A DNA stretch of 64,000 bases from Nemopilema nomurai (lineage: Eukaryota > Cnidaria > Scyphozoa > Rhizostomeae > Rhizostomatidae). The stretch covers positions 124,001-188,000 of the forward strand of contig PEDN01001373.1 in the NCBI GenBank assembly GCA_003864495.1, written 5' to 3'. Every line of letters begins with the position of its first letter. Positions within the stretch are counted from its first letter, which is position 1. Of this stretch, positions 44,541 through 55,326 are shown one piece after another. Below the pieces are notes generated by a model. The model was not told the DNA's origin. It saw nothing but the letters and a program-made list of their open reading frames with translations, and did no database searches. The translations under genes and the position numbers were made by a program.

Positions 44541-45973
44541 AAGCCCTACGTTTTTATATTGTATGTATTTAATTTTCTTGGTGGATGACGATGCATGGTT
44601 TTCGATTTGACGTTTACTCATTCTCGCGTTGTTTCTTTAGTGTTGGTAGCGTTGTTGAGATTTTTGAAACTGTAGAATTAATTTGGTGCCTATTGGTGGC
44701 AATAGTCAGTTTTTGACTGCTACAGAGGCAGTTTTCATGTGTGCTAAGTTTCATTTTGTAAGCTAGAGATTTCGTGTCACGGTGTTTTCTTTAAATTACA
44801 CTAAACTCTTACGACAGCGTAGCGAGCTAATGAACAAAAAGCTTTTCCATAGGACGGTTGAAAACGTGAAAATAACAACGGGGCAATTTTTATGTTTGTG
44901 TGTTGGCCAAGGGGTCGCTTTTCGGCATGGCAGAGCCCCCGAAGTCATTTAAACAAGAATCGATTGGATTGACGATGTTTTTCAGTTTTTGTCTGTAAAA
45001 GTAACTGGGTTCGGCAGAGATTTTCCACTATACACTTTGCAAGAACTAAAGGGCAGGCTTCGCAAGGTCAAATTTAGCGGATTTCGAAGTTTCGCCAGTC
45101 GTAAATTGTTCAAGTAGAGTCGGAGCCGATTCAGGGGCAACATAGGAATCAATTTAGACAACGATACGAAGCAGTTCTAGCTTGCTTCACTGCAGGTTGA
45201 TCAGGTAAAAGAAAAATATTTTTCTTGTGGTCAACTGTTCTTCGATGGGGAATTGACAGTGTAACCCTCATACGATTTTAAGCTTAAACCGCCCTCAATT
45301 TCCAAAACTAACTATGATAAAGACAGCGGCCATGTAATCTACCCATGTTGTGTTGTTTGTTTCATGCGGAGGTCGCTTGGCTCACTGGAACAAGGTTCCT
45401 TGAAGGGTGTCAACATTAACGAGTTGTCAATTTGATTGATTGCCGCCTCTGGACACCATCAAACTGCAATGGGACGTGCACTCGACCTTGCATGTGCAAG
45501 TAACCGAAGTCGATTCTACATCTCAACTTGGTTTTGAAACCATTTACTACTGCTTTTGCCGCACAAAGTTGAAAAATAAAGCAGTGAAGCTAAAAGTGAC
45601 TTGAATAACGAATCACTCCAAATGCCCCCTCCGAGCGTGCTCGCCCAAATATTTACTGACAAAAATATGCGTTTGAAATAAAAATATGTATAAGGCTACG
45701 TAAATGAAATCGATGGCTGTGCGTGATTAAAATAATTTGATATTTAGGTTCACGATAGACCATGTCACGCAAATAGAATATATTCCAGTAAAACTTTGAA
45801 GACAACTTTCACCATAGATAAACAATATATTGGTAAAACAGAAGATTAGCCCCAAAAACCCCTTCTGTGGAAATAGAATTGCCCCTTAAAACTACCCCAA
45901 AACAAATTAGGCAGATTAGCCTCGGCAAGACAAGAGCCTTGCATCGAGAGCAAAAATGACGTAATGCACAGCC

Positions 45974-46705
45974 ATGCACCGCACACTTGAAAGGAAAGTT
46001 GTCAACGACAAAATGACGTCATTTTTGCTCTGGATGCGGAGTTGGAGGAGCTTGGAAGGCAAGCAGCTCGTATTCAGAGGAGGAGGAGTAGGAGAAGGTC
46101 ACGAGCCGCAACATTTTTTCGATTGGCACAGCAGCGACTGCGAGAAGAGGGATTCCCCAAGGACATCCCAAAGGTCACCACCTCTCACCATCCTCCGGCT
46201 GCAGCAGCGACGATTTGAGGAGGGGGTTTCCCCAATAACATCGCCACCAAGATCACCACCAGCATCACCAACATCGCCACCAAGATTGCCACCAGCATCA
46301 CCAACATGGATGCCCATATCACCAGTTCGAATTGCTTCGGATGATGACGATGATGTTGTCGATGATGTTGGTGGGGAGGTTACAGTGGAATCAGCAGCAA
46401 CCCAACCTCCAAGTATGGAGGTTATGGTGGAGACGGCGACGTTGAAGATCAGGGTGACAGAGGCAAATTTGTTAAAGACACAGATATTTCTAGATGGAGC
46501 TAAGTGCCCCATTTGTATGGAGGGGCATTCTGATGCATCCTCCTCGAAATGTATATATCGGTGTAGCAGCTGCAACACCGATTACCACGACACGTGCCTG
46601 CTGTCGTGGACAACAAATGCAGGCACGTGTCCCACATGCCGAGCAGTGGAGGATAGGGACTGCATATTCGCAAGAATAAAAATGGTCATGCCATATCACA
46701 AATGA
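45974..46705 (+). CDS. RING-finger protein, possibly frameshifted N-terminus
   Basis: The C-terminal part has the order CPICMEGH ... CIYRCSSCNTDYHDTCLLSW ... TCPTCRAV (about residues 175-222), a RING-type zinc finger with Cys/His pairs, typical of E3 ubiquitin ligases. Before it comes an acidic run SDDDDDVVDDV and a Pro/Ser-rich part coded by two 33-bp DNA repeats (46250-46315). The first ~20 residues come from the end-repeat arm of copy 3 and are unlikely to be native; another frame (about 46030-46208) reads ELEELGRQAARIQRRRSRRR and looks more protein-like, so a frameshift near 46200 is likely. It lies 480 bp upstream of the polymerase on the same strand; whether it belongs to the provirus is open. 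Confidence 0.55.
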   Translation: MHRTLERKVVNDKMTSFLLWMRSWRSLEGKQLVFRGGGVGEGHEPQHFFDWHSSDCEKRDSPRTSQRSPPLTILRLQQRRFEEGVSPITSPPRSPPASPTSPPRLPPASPTWMPISPVRIASDDDDDVVDDVGGEVTVESAATQPPSMEVMVETATLKIRVTEANLLKTQIFLDGAKCPICMEGHSDASSSKCIYRCSSCNTDYHDTCLLSWTTNAGTCPTCRAVEDRDCIFARIKMVMPYHK

Positions 46706-47040
46706 ACAACAGAACAGCAGCTAGGCTGCTCTATTATAATGATAATGTTAATATACCATTTTGGCATCCCATCTACAATTCAGACAGTTTTTAGAATTAT
46801 TCATGGTTTTTAAGTTATTCATATTTTTTTCAGTCTCTACATGCCTACAAATGCATAGACATATATAGGAATAGCTGATAAGTAATGAAGCCATTCGAAC
46901 TGCTAGCACAGTATTTCGAACAATTGATGTGATATTTCGAATTTTTGACGCAAAAATCGAATGGATGATGTAATAGTCTAAAAATAGAATTGAGTCATGT
47001 AGGAGTTGACATGACAATCGAACACCAAAAGCTAAAACTG

Positions 47041-47103
47041 ATTCTGATTGGTTGATTTTAACATCGAAGCTGTCGTGATATTCGAATGTCTAAGATATAT
47101 AAG
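47041..47103 (+). promoter_or_regulatory. Promoter of the polymerase gene (module shared in the provirus)
   Basis: CCAAT-type box ATTCTGATTGGTT (47041-47053), a TCGAA/TGTCGTGATATTCGAA region and the TATA-containing string GAATGTCTAAGATATATAAG (47084-47103), 85 bp before the polymerase ATG. The same 20-mer precedes the minus-strand gene group at 62048-62068. Confidence 0.7.
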
Positions 47104-47187
47104 TAGACACACAAACAGCAAAAATCAGTTTGAATGTAAAGTACAAAGAGTAAGCATCAAAAAGTAAGCATCAAAAAGAGTAAGAAG

Positions 47188-50100
47188 ATGAAGAGAAGTT
47201 TTAATGATCAAATCGATGAGGTGGTTGGTGGTGTTGAAAATAACACAAAAATGGGCAAATTCCAATGTGGGATCTGCTCAAAGCTCTTCGACCGACAGCA
47301 GAACATGGCTCACCACATGAGAACGATGCATCATGTGCTCGCTGGAGGTGCTAAGGTGGATGTGAGGAGAGAAGCACCTACTGCTCAAAATGGTCCTGCC
47401 TATATGATGAAGAGCACCAACAACATAGGCAATTTACAAGATGTGACGAGATACGTCATTGAAGAGATCTCGTCAAACCTCCAGAAGTACACCCAGGGCA
47501 TCAAGTATTATGTCACTCTGGATGTAGAATTTAACAAGATGCTGGAGGATGTAACTACGGATCCGCCAATTTGGGTTAGAAGAGGGGTCTAGCGGGTTCT
47601 CAAGAATAGCCAAGAAGTCGTCAATGAACAAGCCAGCACGACTGAAGAATCTATCAAAGATGACATCGACAAATTTATACGCAACGGTAGCGGCTGGGTA
47701 TTCAGTAGATTCGGCCAAATACAGATGAAGATGTTCGACTACAAGCCAATGGCAGGCGGTAGGGGTGTTTCAGCAAAATACTTCAAGGCTCCAGAATGGA
47801 TCATAGCAAAACAAGCCATCATCAACGTTCAAAACTCAGATGAAAAGTGCTTCCTGTGGTCCATTCTCGCAGCTCTACACCCACATGTAAAGGATGCGGA
47901 AAGAGTCTGCAAATACCGACCATTCGAGCATGAGCTGAACACAAGCTGCCTAAAATTCCCCGTAGACCCCAAGAACGACAAGTTTGAAATCAGCAATGGC
48001 CTATCCGTAAATATCTATAGATTATATGAGGAGGACGGCGAAGGCGAGTATGAGGTGCTTGATGGTGCAGATGATGATGGGGAGAAGAAGAAGAAGAAAA
48101 ACAAGAAATGTCCCATCATCCCCTTTCGAATCACTAAAGGGAAGCGAGCTCGAAACATAAACCTGTTGCTGCTCGAGAATGATGAGGGAGATGTCCACTA
48201 CACATGAGTAGATTACTTCATGGGCAGGAGGGGCACAGACGTTGCAACAAACGGTTCTACTGCGACATTTGCTTAAACACCTTCAATAAGGAAGAGTCGC
48301 TAGAAAAGCAAGTCGAATTTTGCACGCCGGAAGGATACATCCAAGCTGTAAACTACCCCGAAGATGGAGAACTGAAGTTCCGAAACTTTAAGAACAAGAT
48401 GATTCTGCCCTTTATCATCAACGCAGATTTTGAATGTGTTTTGAAGGACATCTCCGAACATCAGAGCACCTCAAATTATCAAGAACATGTACCCATCAGC
48501 TACGCCTTCTACGTGAAATCGATTAGCACGGAATGGGAGAGTCGTATTGAGACATACACTGGCAAAGACTGTGTGGAGCACTTCCTCGAGCAGATGGACT
48601 GTTACAACGAACTCACCAGGGATATATTTGAAAAGACAGTACCAATGATCCTGCAAACTGATGAGGAGTTGAGAGAGCACAACGCGAAAACCAACTGCTA
48701 TTATTGTAACATCACCTTCGACAGAAACAATACAAATCTACAGAAGGTGAAGGACCACTGCCACATCACCGGACAGTATAGAGGTGCAGCATGCAGTCAC
48801 TGCAATTTAAACAATTTAAACATCATCGCCAAGACTCACACCATTCCAGCAGTCTTTCACAACCTCAAAGGGTATGACATGCACCACATCCTACGGAAAC
48901 TCAACAAGCGGAGCACATCCATCATCGCAACGAGTTCCGAAAAGATCGTGTCAGCAACAATCGGAGGGATAAAATACATTGATTCCCTCAGCTTCCTAAA
49001 CTCGAGCTTGGAAGCACTCGCAAACAACCTGCCGAAAGAAGATTTTGTCGCAGTGTGAGGTTACTTGAAAGAAAGGTTCAACGATGTCAACCAACAAGAG
49101 ACGGCATTCGAGATGTTGACGCGGAAGTGTGTGTACCCATACGACTGGATGAACGATGCGAGAAAGCTGCAAAGCACATCGCTGCCAAGTAAGGAATGTT
49201 TCTACAATAAACTGAACGACCTCGGAATCGTAGATGAAGACTATGAACACGCGAAACGAGTTCTTTGGTTGTCGAACATTCAAAGACTACCATGAATTGT
49301 ACTTGGCAACGGACGTTCTGCTACTTGCCGTCGTTTTACAGTCCTTCCGCTATCAAAGTCTCGAATCCTATTCGTTGGACCCCGCATGCTACATATCACT
49401 TCCAGGATTGGCATGGGACGCGATGCTTTTGAAAACCGGCATCACCCTTGAACTGTTGACGAAAGAGAAGAGCGACACCTATCTGATGGTTGAACAGGGC
49501 ATAAAAGGTGGAATATCTGTCGCAATCAAACGACATGCAAAGGCGGATGAAAACAACACCATCATGTACCTGGACGCGAACAATTTGTACGGATGGGCAA
49601 TGTCGCAACCTCTACCACAGGGGGATCTCAAGATGCTCGACAATGTGCAAGATGTCAACATCAATGACATCCTGACAAGGACAAATCGTGATGTTGGATA
49701 CATATTCAAAGTTGACTTTGAGTATCCAGCACACCTGCACAAAGCATTCAGATCTCCCACTTGCGGCGGAGAGGTTGAAAGTTCAAGAGGAGATGCTGTC
49801 GAATCAGCAAGCTCAAATGCAGCAGAAACTGTATGGGGATGACAAATACCATACAAGTGCAAAGTTGATACCCAACCTGTATGATAACAAGGGATACACC
49901 ATCCACGAAGCGGTGTTGAAACAGTGCTTGGATCTCTGACTGCGTGTGTCAAAGGAGTATAACATTGTCAAATTCAGACAGAGCACCTGATTGAAGGATT
50001 ACATCGACTGCAACACACAGAAAAGGACACATGCGAAGAACGATTTCGAGAAGGACTTTTTCAAACTGATGAACAATCCCGTGTTTGGGAAGACGATGGA

Positions 50101-50853
50101 GAATGTTAGAAACCATCAACATTTTCATATATGCACCGACGAAAAACAGCTGAGGGAGATGGGTTCGAAATCCGATTTTCTATGGCGTGATTGAAATTGA
50201 CAAGGACACGCTAATCGTGATGAAAAAAAAGAAGACCGTCACATTAAACAAACCCGTCTACGTCGGTTTCAGCATATTGGACCTTAGCAAGACGTTGATG
50301 TACGACTTCCATTACAACTTTGCAAAGCCCAACCTTACGAATGTACAACTGTGCTATATGGATACGGACAGTTTCATATACCACATCCCAATATGCTGTA
50401 AACAAAGTGCTGAAAGAACATGAGGACAAGTTTGATTTCAGCAATTACAGCCGGGATCATGCGAATTATTCGATAAAGAATAAAAAAGTTATTGGGAAAA
50501 TGAAGGATGAGTTGGGCGGTATTGCTATGGAAGAGTTTATCGGGCTGAGGTAAAAAATGTACAGCTGCAAAATTGTCGATGGAAGTGGAATAACGCGAGC
50601 CAAGGGTATCAAGAAGAGGGTCGTCAAACAGGAGATACACCACGAAAATTATCTCCAGAGCTTGAGGGAGGAGATGTTATTCAGACATCAACAACGGAAC
50701 ATCGAATCCCATAAGCACGCTGTATTCTCAACCAAAAGGACAAAGATATCGCTGAACCCGTTTGACGATATGAGATACATCTTGGATGATAGGGTTAATA
50801 CGCTCGCACACGGACACTTTACATTAGTGCCGAATAGAATGGACAATAATTAG
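47188..50853 (+). pseudogene. polB: Protein-primed DNA polymerase B, broken in at least ten places
   Basis: About 1,220 codons. Order: C2H2 finger FQCGICSKLFDRQQNMAHHM; conserved N-terminal block AIINVQNSDEKCFLWSILAA and RYPFEHEL-type region; finger RFYCDICLNTF; exonuclease motifs INADFECVL (Exo I), FHNLKGYDMHHIL (Exo II), YLATDVLLLA (Exo III, the usual following Asp replaced by Val); polymerase motif A MYLDANNLYGWAMSQPLP, motif [17 protein letters not shown] and motif C CYMDTDSFIYHI. In-frame stops: 47590-47592 TAG, 49056-49058 TGA, 49937-49939 TGA, 49988-49990 TGA, 50551-50553 TAA. Frameshifts near 48204, 49260, 49740, 50185 and 50395. It would copy the linear genome using a protein primer. 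Inactive, though the catalytic Asp residues of motifs A and C remain. Confidence 0.92.
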
Positions 50854-50902
50854 AATACTTGTAAATAGGATTAATGTATATATAATTATAATAGTTGTAA
50901 AT

Positions 50903-52156
50903 CTATAATCCATAACGTCTTTTAACATAGCTATAAACATACAAGTCGTTCTGCAACTTTTGTTTTTCATCAATTTGGAGTACCCCATCAAACTCTCCTA
51001 ATATAACAATATTGACCAACCTATCTGGTGGTGCTCTGAAATTTAGACTGATTCTCAAATTACCCTCTCTCCTCATCAAATATTGCTCATCATCACAATT
51101 TCCTTTTGGGGTTAAATCAAAACCATAGATGGTTAAACCTCGATCAAATGAATTGTATCCAATTAGACTTGGATAGTTACCAAGTGTTGATGTCAATCGA
51201 TTGTATGCATCAAGATAGTCTTGTGTAGCATAGTCCAATCTGAGAGGCGGTGATACTTCTTGATTATGAACTGTTACTTGCACATTGTTAACTTTAAAAT
51301 GATCAAAATTAAATGAATTCTTGGCAAATGATCCATTGTACGCAGCATTATCAACAAGTCCGAAAAACAATCTGTTTGGAATTTTTCCATTGAAAATATT
51401 GTCTTGAATCCAGCTACTTGTACCTGAAGGTATTAGATGTGTTGCCATGTGTGGCTGGCAGATTGGATATCTTGCAGGTGTTTTCATTAGAGTTCTCTCT
51501 ATTCCACTTAGTACAGCATCCTTAACGTGAATGTGCCGAAGGACAAGCTTTACTTCATAAATATACAATTGGTGGGTGCTATCCACCTTACCCATCAAAC
51601 AGAATGCATTACTAGTGGGACTTAATCGCCATTGAATTCGCACACCAGGTAGTAAATATTTACCCTGATTGTAAAATATTAATGTGTGGCTTTGTCATCA
51701 CTTTGACAATTGTACCATCATCAAATGGTTTGGATATGGCATTCAAACCTGAATTTTTCTGAGCATCAATATTTGTGGAATATGCCTTACCCTCTTTACC
51801 TGGTTCATCAGCAACAAAGTTTGTTAACATCAAGTAATTCTTAGCCCTAGCTTACATAAAGATTGTCCAATGTTATTAATAACACCAATATTTTCAGTTT
51901 CTGTCTTTCCAATGTTTGCTCCATTAGCTTTTTTCAATGACAGACTTGTAATAAAATAAGAATGATTCAAATCAATCATGTGATCGCTTTGTGATGCAAT
52001 GTCAAAAACGACAGTCTGTTTTGATGCATTGAGTGATGCTGTCTGAGAGAAATATTCAACTTCTTTAAAGTATAGCACATCGCCTTGTACAGCAGGACTT
52101 GAAAATAAATCGAGACTCTCAGTTGGACAGTCTATGTATGTTACCGGGAGACTCAT
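50903..52156 (-). pseudogene. mcp: Major capsid protein (double jelly-roll), frameshifted
   Basis: The start at 52156 (MSLPVTYIDCPTESLDLFSS) leads to DHMIDLNHSYFITSLSLKK, a typical first strand region of the Polinton/adintovirus hexon. The main part (51643-50903) ends with GLTIYGFDLTPKGN, YLMRREGNLRISLNF and LVNIVILGEFDGVLQID, the strongly conserved C-terminal jelly-roll strands. Length about 417 codons. Two frameshifts, near 51842 and 51662, split it into three frames; no other stops. The capsid protein forms trimers that build the icosahedral shell. It abuts the end of the convergent polymerase gene with 50 bp between. Confidence 0.82.
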
Positions 52157-52230
52157 TTTATCAGCAACTTTTTCTTCAACAATTTTTTCAGCAAAGCTTT
52201 TTGCAATTCATGACTTGTTTTTTGCACTCT

Positions 52231-52923
52231 TCAAACACGCTTACGATTACCACTACCCCCATCTCCTTTTATAGGTTTATCTAGTCTACCATGTCTACCG
52301 GTATATGCCTTGGAGCTTATTACCCATCTCCTACTCCTCTTACCACTCTTCCTAACAGGGGCACATGCCTTGGTCACCCCGACATCAGCGACAATTGGAT
52401 TTACAATTGCTTTCTTAACAACTGGGTTTGCAATAACCTTTTTAGCAACATCGCTTGCAACTGCACCAACACTAGTTTCTATTTCCTTTACAACATTCTT
52501 TCCAATTCTATCAATTGAAGTTTGTGCAGCTTTTTTAACTACATTTTTAGCATTTTCACCTGCCATCATTTGCTTAATCGCCTTCACACCCTGCTTTTTC
52601 AATACAGGTGCTACTTTTTTCTTTAACACAGAGACTACTTTTTTCTTAAACATAGGGGCTGCTTTTTTCTTTAATACTTTCCGCGATTTAGTAAAAACAT
52701 TTTTCATCAGTGGTTTTACTCTTTTAAATATTGAACCAACCCATCTACCATGTTGCGTTCGAATTGTAGCTGTTGTTGTCGATAGAGGCTTTGCAGGTCT
52801 TTGCATTTTGTATATTGGGAAATTATATGTTCTTACCGATGATCCTCTTCCATATTTTTTATCATAGATATATGGAGGAGATTTATAATTCTGTGGTGAT
52901 TTGTAAATTGGATAATCATGCAT
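52231..52923 (-). CDS. Basic virion core-like protein (adenovirus pX/Mu-like)
   Basis: 230 codons, no breaks. After a Tyr/Pro-rich start (MHDYPIYKSPQNYKSPPYIY) comes WVGSIFKRVKPLMKNVFTKS followed by four Lys-rich repeats of the type (S/A)VLKKKV(A/V)P(V/M)(F/L)KKK, then amphipathic Ala/Val helices and a final KSGKRSRRW. Strongly basic with amphipathic helices, it resembles the core or membrane-lytic minor proteins (PX, pVI-like) encoded next to the capsid gene in Polintons and adenoviruses. It lies 75 bp upstream of the capsid start, same strand. Role is inferred from composition and position. Confidence 0.6.
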   Translation of the reverse strand: MHDYPIYKSPQNYKSPPYIYDKKYGRGSSVRTYNFPIYKMQRPAKPLSTTTATIRTQHGRWVGSIFKRVKPLMKNVFTKSRKVLKKKAAPMFKKKVVSVLKKKVAPVLKKQGVKAIKQMMAGENAKNVVKKAAQTSIDRIGKNVVKEIETSVGAVASDVAKKVIANPVVKKAIVNPIVADVGVTKACAPVRKSGKRSRRWVISSKAYTGRHGRLDKPIKGDGGSGNRKRV

Positions 52924-53017
52924 TTCTTCTTCTAAAATGAAGCAGGAATGTTGGTCTTGTGTTATAAAACTTTATCTCTTGACCCAACTCATTCAATACT
53001 TTTATACTCAAACTCAT

Positions 53018-53947
53018 TCAGTCGATCAAATCAATTGTATGCTTGTCAATCTTGAGTGGTGTGAATCGAAGTAATGGTGTGGTAACTGATCCAACTATTC
53101 TATAGTCTAGCAAGCTGCAATATATAAACATATTCTTCCCTTCAGAATTGATCTGAAATTCTTCATCGCTGAGAATGTATGAAATGGGTTCAATTTCATT
53201 GTATCGATAGTCATCAAGAGGTCGATCATCAAATTGTCCAATAAACGGGCAAGAGATAGAAACAACTCTTCGAGTAAACACTGTATATAGATTATTGTTC
53301 ATCTCTTTAAGATTGTTAATAAAGCCAAGTCGCTTGCAAAGATCCTTACCAATGCCAATTATCTTTACATACTTTGGGAATTCAAGCTTTATTTTCCTAT
53401 TATTAAAAACTGTAAACTTTCGTATTCCCTCCCAACTGAGACCAAGGGTTTTTACCCTTGTTTTCATCTCTTCCTCTTGAGCTTTGAGATCATCATTTAA
53501 AATTGAGATAATCTCATGCATTGTAAACTTGTGAGTTGTATTTTCATCAGAGTCTCGAAAAAGAATTCGTGGTGGTTTTCTTAAGATAATATAATGATCT
53601 CGCTGATCAGCTGCTTGATTCCACTATTTGGTGTATTCAGTGGAAAGTGCTTGCCTCAACCTCACATCATCATATCCAACCTTTACGATACTAATTACAA
53701 ATGCCACTGCATTTTGCCAATAATCATCATGACCATCCTCGTGATTTTCATGGTTAAATTCCATTCTATTACTAAACTCTGAAATCATTTCCACTAAGGC
53801 CACTTCCCATTTTCCATGTAGATGAAGTGGATCTTTCAACTTGATATTTGAGCTAAAACCTTCACCATCTCTTTCAAGTGAGCACGTTAAATGAAAGTCG
53901 TTAATCATGCTTGGTAAGTAATAGTTCAATATAACACTTGTCTTCAA
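53018..53947 (-). pseudogene. Structural protein with WEVAL motif (penton/minor capsid type), one stop
   Basis: Reads from ATG 53947 (MKTSVILNYYLPSMINDFHL) through LKDPLHLHGKWEVALVEM, a block shared by Polinton proteins thought to be minor capsid or penton-like, to an in-frame TAG at 53624-53626, and goes on in the same frame to 53018 with RKIKLEFPKYVKI, GKNMFIYCSLLDYRIVGSVT and TPLLRFTPLKID. About 310 codons. The 'Y C D L ... IVG ... PLLR' end pattern is typical of these proteins. The start overlaps the end of the gene upstream (53901-54275) by 47 bp. Exact capsid role is inferred. Confidence 0.6.
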
Positions 53948-54275
53948 ATTTATCTGATATATCTTCCAATGTTTCCCAATCGAAAATTTTTATGTTGATT
54001 GCGCTTATGCTAGATGTTGAAACCGCATGTGTTGCTGGATTAACTGGTACCTTCACAATTCGCTCTTCCTCGTCGAAAATTACCAAGTCTATTAATGGGA
54101 TGCGGTTTCTACTGAATATGAGATCTAAACATACGGCAAAGATACCTTTATTTATACTTATTTCTTTCTTCGGAAATAAAATGCATCCAATCATACTACA
54201 TTTTACAACATTTGCTATATGGTTTTGTAAATTCAAACTTCTACTATTTAACGTTAAACAAATTTTATTACTCAT
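53901..54275 (-). CDS. Small unknown structural-cluster protein
   Basis: 124 codons, no breaks (MSNKICLTLNSRSLNLQNHI). Beta-rich hydrophobic pattern (GIFAVCLDLIFSRNRIPLID, CYIELLLTKHD) without a recognised domain. Its ATG overlaps the stop of the gene upstream (54272-54493) by 4 bp (ATGA), and its end overlaps the next gene by 47 bp, as in a tightly packed late cluster. Probably a minor virion protein by position. Confidence 0.55.
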   Translation of the reverse strand: MSNKICLTLNSRSLNLQNHIANVVKCSMIGCILFPKKEISINKGIFAVCLDLIFSRNRIPLIDLVIFDEEERIVKVPVNPATHAVSTSSISAINIKIFDWETLEDISDKFEDKCYIELLLTKHD

Positions 54276-54493
54276 ATTACAGGCCTCATCTTCACAGTAA
54301 TCGATGTCTCTCCAATATACTGTTTTGGTGAATAGAACGATGTTAGTTTTATAGGCTTATCTTCATCATCTATCAATTTGATTGAGATCTGTTGAAATTG
54401 AAGGTTTTCTATTGGTGTAAATATAATGCTCTTCGGTTCAAAGTATTTCACATATGTGTCAACATGCATATCATAAAATGTGAACTTTCGCAA
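54272..54493 (-). CDS. Small unknown structural-cluster protein
   Basis: 73 codons (MRKFTFYDMHVDTYVKYFEP) with FTPIENLQFQQISIKLIDDE and ITVKMRPVI. The pattern of a final 'F.P.....I.I.L.D..G......' resembles a beta-strand end seen in other proteins of this cluster. It shares ATGA with the downstream start and lies 23 bp after the stop of the 54517-55326 gene. It could also be the separated C-terminal part of the latter after a frame break, since the coding gap is so small. Confidence 0.45.
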   Translation of the reverse strand: MRKFTFYDMHVDTYVKYFEPKSIIFTPIENLQFQQISIKLIDDEDKPIKLTSFYSPKQYIGETSITVKMRPVI

Positions 54494-54516
54494 AACTCTC
54501 TTCTTATCACGACCTG

Positions 54517-55326
54517 CTAGATACTTTCCAGAATGTCACATTCTACGTTGATGGCTGATTCTGGATTAATGTGTATGCCATCCCTTATCCTCAGCTTACA
54601 TTTAACTCTACTATCTTTCACCGATTGATTGTTCGAATCCTTTTTGTATATACACATTGTCATGTATTGCCCGGGGAAGATGTTATCGTGTGATTGGTAT
54701 TTAGGAATCTTCAACACATCAAGATTACGGACTTTGTTTGATGGTTTTACTATTTCAAGATCACCTTCTAAACCTAGGAAATAGGCTAATGGTCTTGAAA
54801 AATGCATGACTATGCTCGCTGATTGCAGTATGGATGTCTCCTCGCCAGGTACTTCCCAATAACCAGCTTTTCCTAAATCATTTGCGATGTGGAACTCAAC
54901 CCTCCCATCGATTAAACTCGCATCAACAAAATTTTTAACAACATATCCAAAATCTGCATAATTTAATACTCTCGCATCAAACAACTGCTTGAATTCTTTG
55001 AAGATCACCATATTATCTTTTGTTTTGAGAGCTTCTTTACTAAGACAAATTTTCTGCGTTGAAACATCATCAACTTTCATCAATTTAACTGTAGCACCAC
55101 TTGCATCAATAATCAATGCAAATTTGTAAGAGAGAGTAAACCAATATTGATCATGTAAGCTCTCCAACCCTCTATTGGGTAAAGTCATCTGAAGCAATGC
55201 CATTTCCCATCTCCGTTTAGGATTAAACTTTAATATGTGTGGTAACGTCACTCTATAATCAACTAGTTTACTAACATCATTGCTAAACCCAGATAGGAGC
55301 ACCAAATCAAATTCTTCATCAATCAT
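54517..55326 (-). CDS. Structural protein with WEMAL motif, paralogous in style to 53018-53947
   Basis: 269 codons, open throughout. It starts MIDEEFDLVLLSGFSNDVSK and then LPHILKFNPKRRWEMALLQM, the same kind of block as GKWEVALVEM in the gene at 53018-53947. Later: SIVMHFSRPLAYFLGLEGDL, FPGQYMTMCIYKKDS and a last beta-rich part. Such proteins accompany the capsid gene in Polintons and may form penton or vertex structures (inference). The ATG at 55326 overlaps the stop codon of the integrase (55323-55325). Confidence 0.6.
   Translation of the reverse strand: MIDEEFDLVLLSGFSNDVSKLVDYRVTLPHILKFNPKRRWEMALLQMTLPNRGLESLHDQYWFTLSYKFALIIDASGATVKLMKVDDVSTQKICLSKEALKTKDNMVIFKEFKQLFDARVLNYADFGYVVKNFVDASLIDGRVEFHIANDLGKAGYWEVPGEETSILQSASIVMHFSRPLAYFLGLEGDLEIVKPSNKVRNLDVLKIPKYQSHDNIFPGQYMTMCIYKKDSNNQSVKDSRVKCKLRIRDGIHINPESAINVECDILESI

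Larger units (their letters stand above)
42935..46035 (+). repeat. Inverted-repeat unit, copy 3, opposite orientation
   Basis: Reverse complement of the left unit, module by module: promoter-like module 42935-43835, middle exon module 43900-44310, last exon module 44310-44590, non-coding 3' part 44590-45840 and end-repeat arm 45852-46035 (with ATAGAATTGCCCCTTAAAAC, TTGTCAACGACAAAATGACG). Matches to the left copy include GAGCGTGCTCGCCCAAATAT and GATTGATTGCCGCCTCTGGA. The promoter-side end repeat is missing at 42935. The inner mirror of the arm is partly present at 46013-46040 (ATGACGTCATTTTTGCTCT). Confidence 0.75.

Noticed and set aside
45852..46035. End-repeat arm as the left terminal inverted repeat of the provirus
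   Set aside because: No matching arm exists near the right end of the window, and the same arm bounds the unrelated three-exon units at 8545-14265.
46099..46578. Minus-strand Gly/Asp-rich frame as a gene
   Set aside because: Shadow of the RING ORF; its repeats come from the 33-bp DNA repeats.
52310..52867. 185-codon plus-strand hydrophobic frame as a membrane protein
   Set aside because: Antisense of the Lys-rich core protein; Lys codons read backwards give Phe/Leu.
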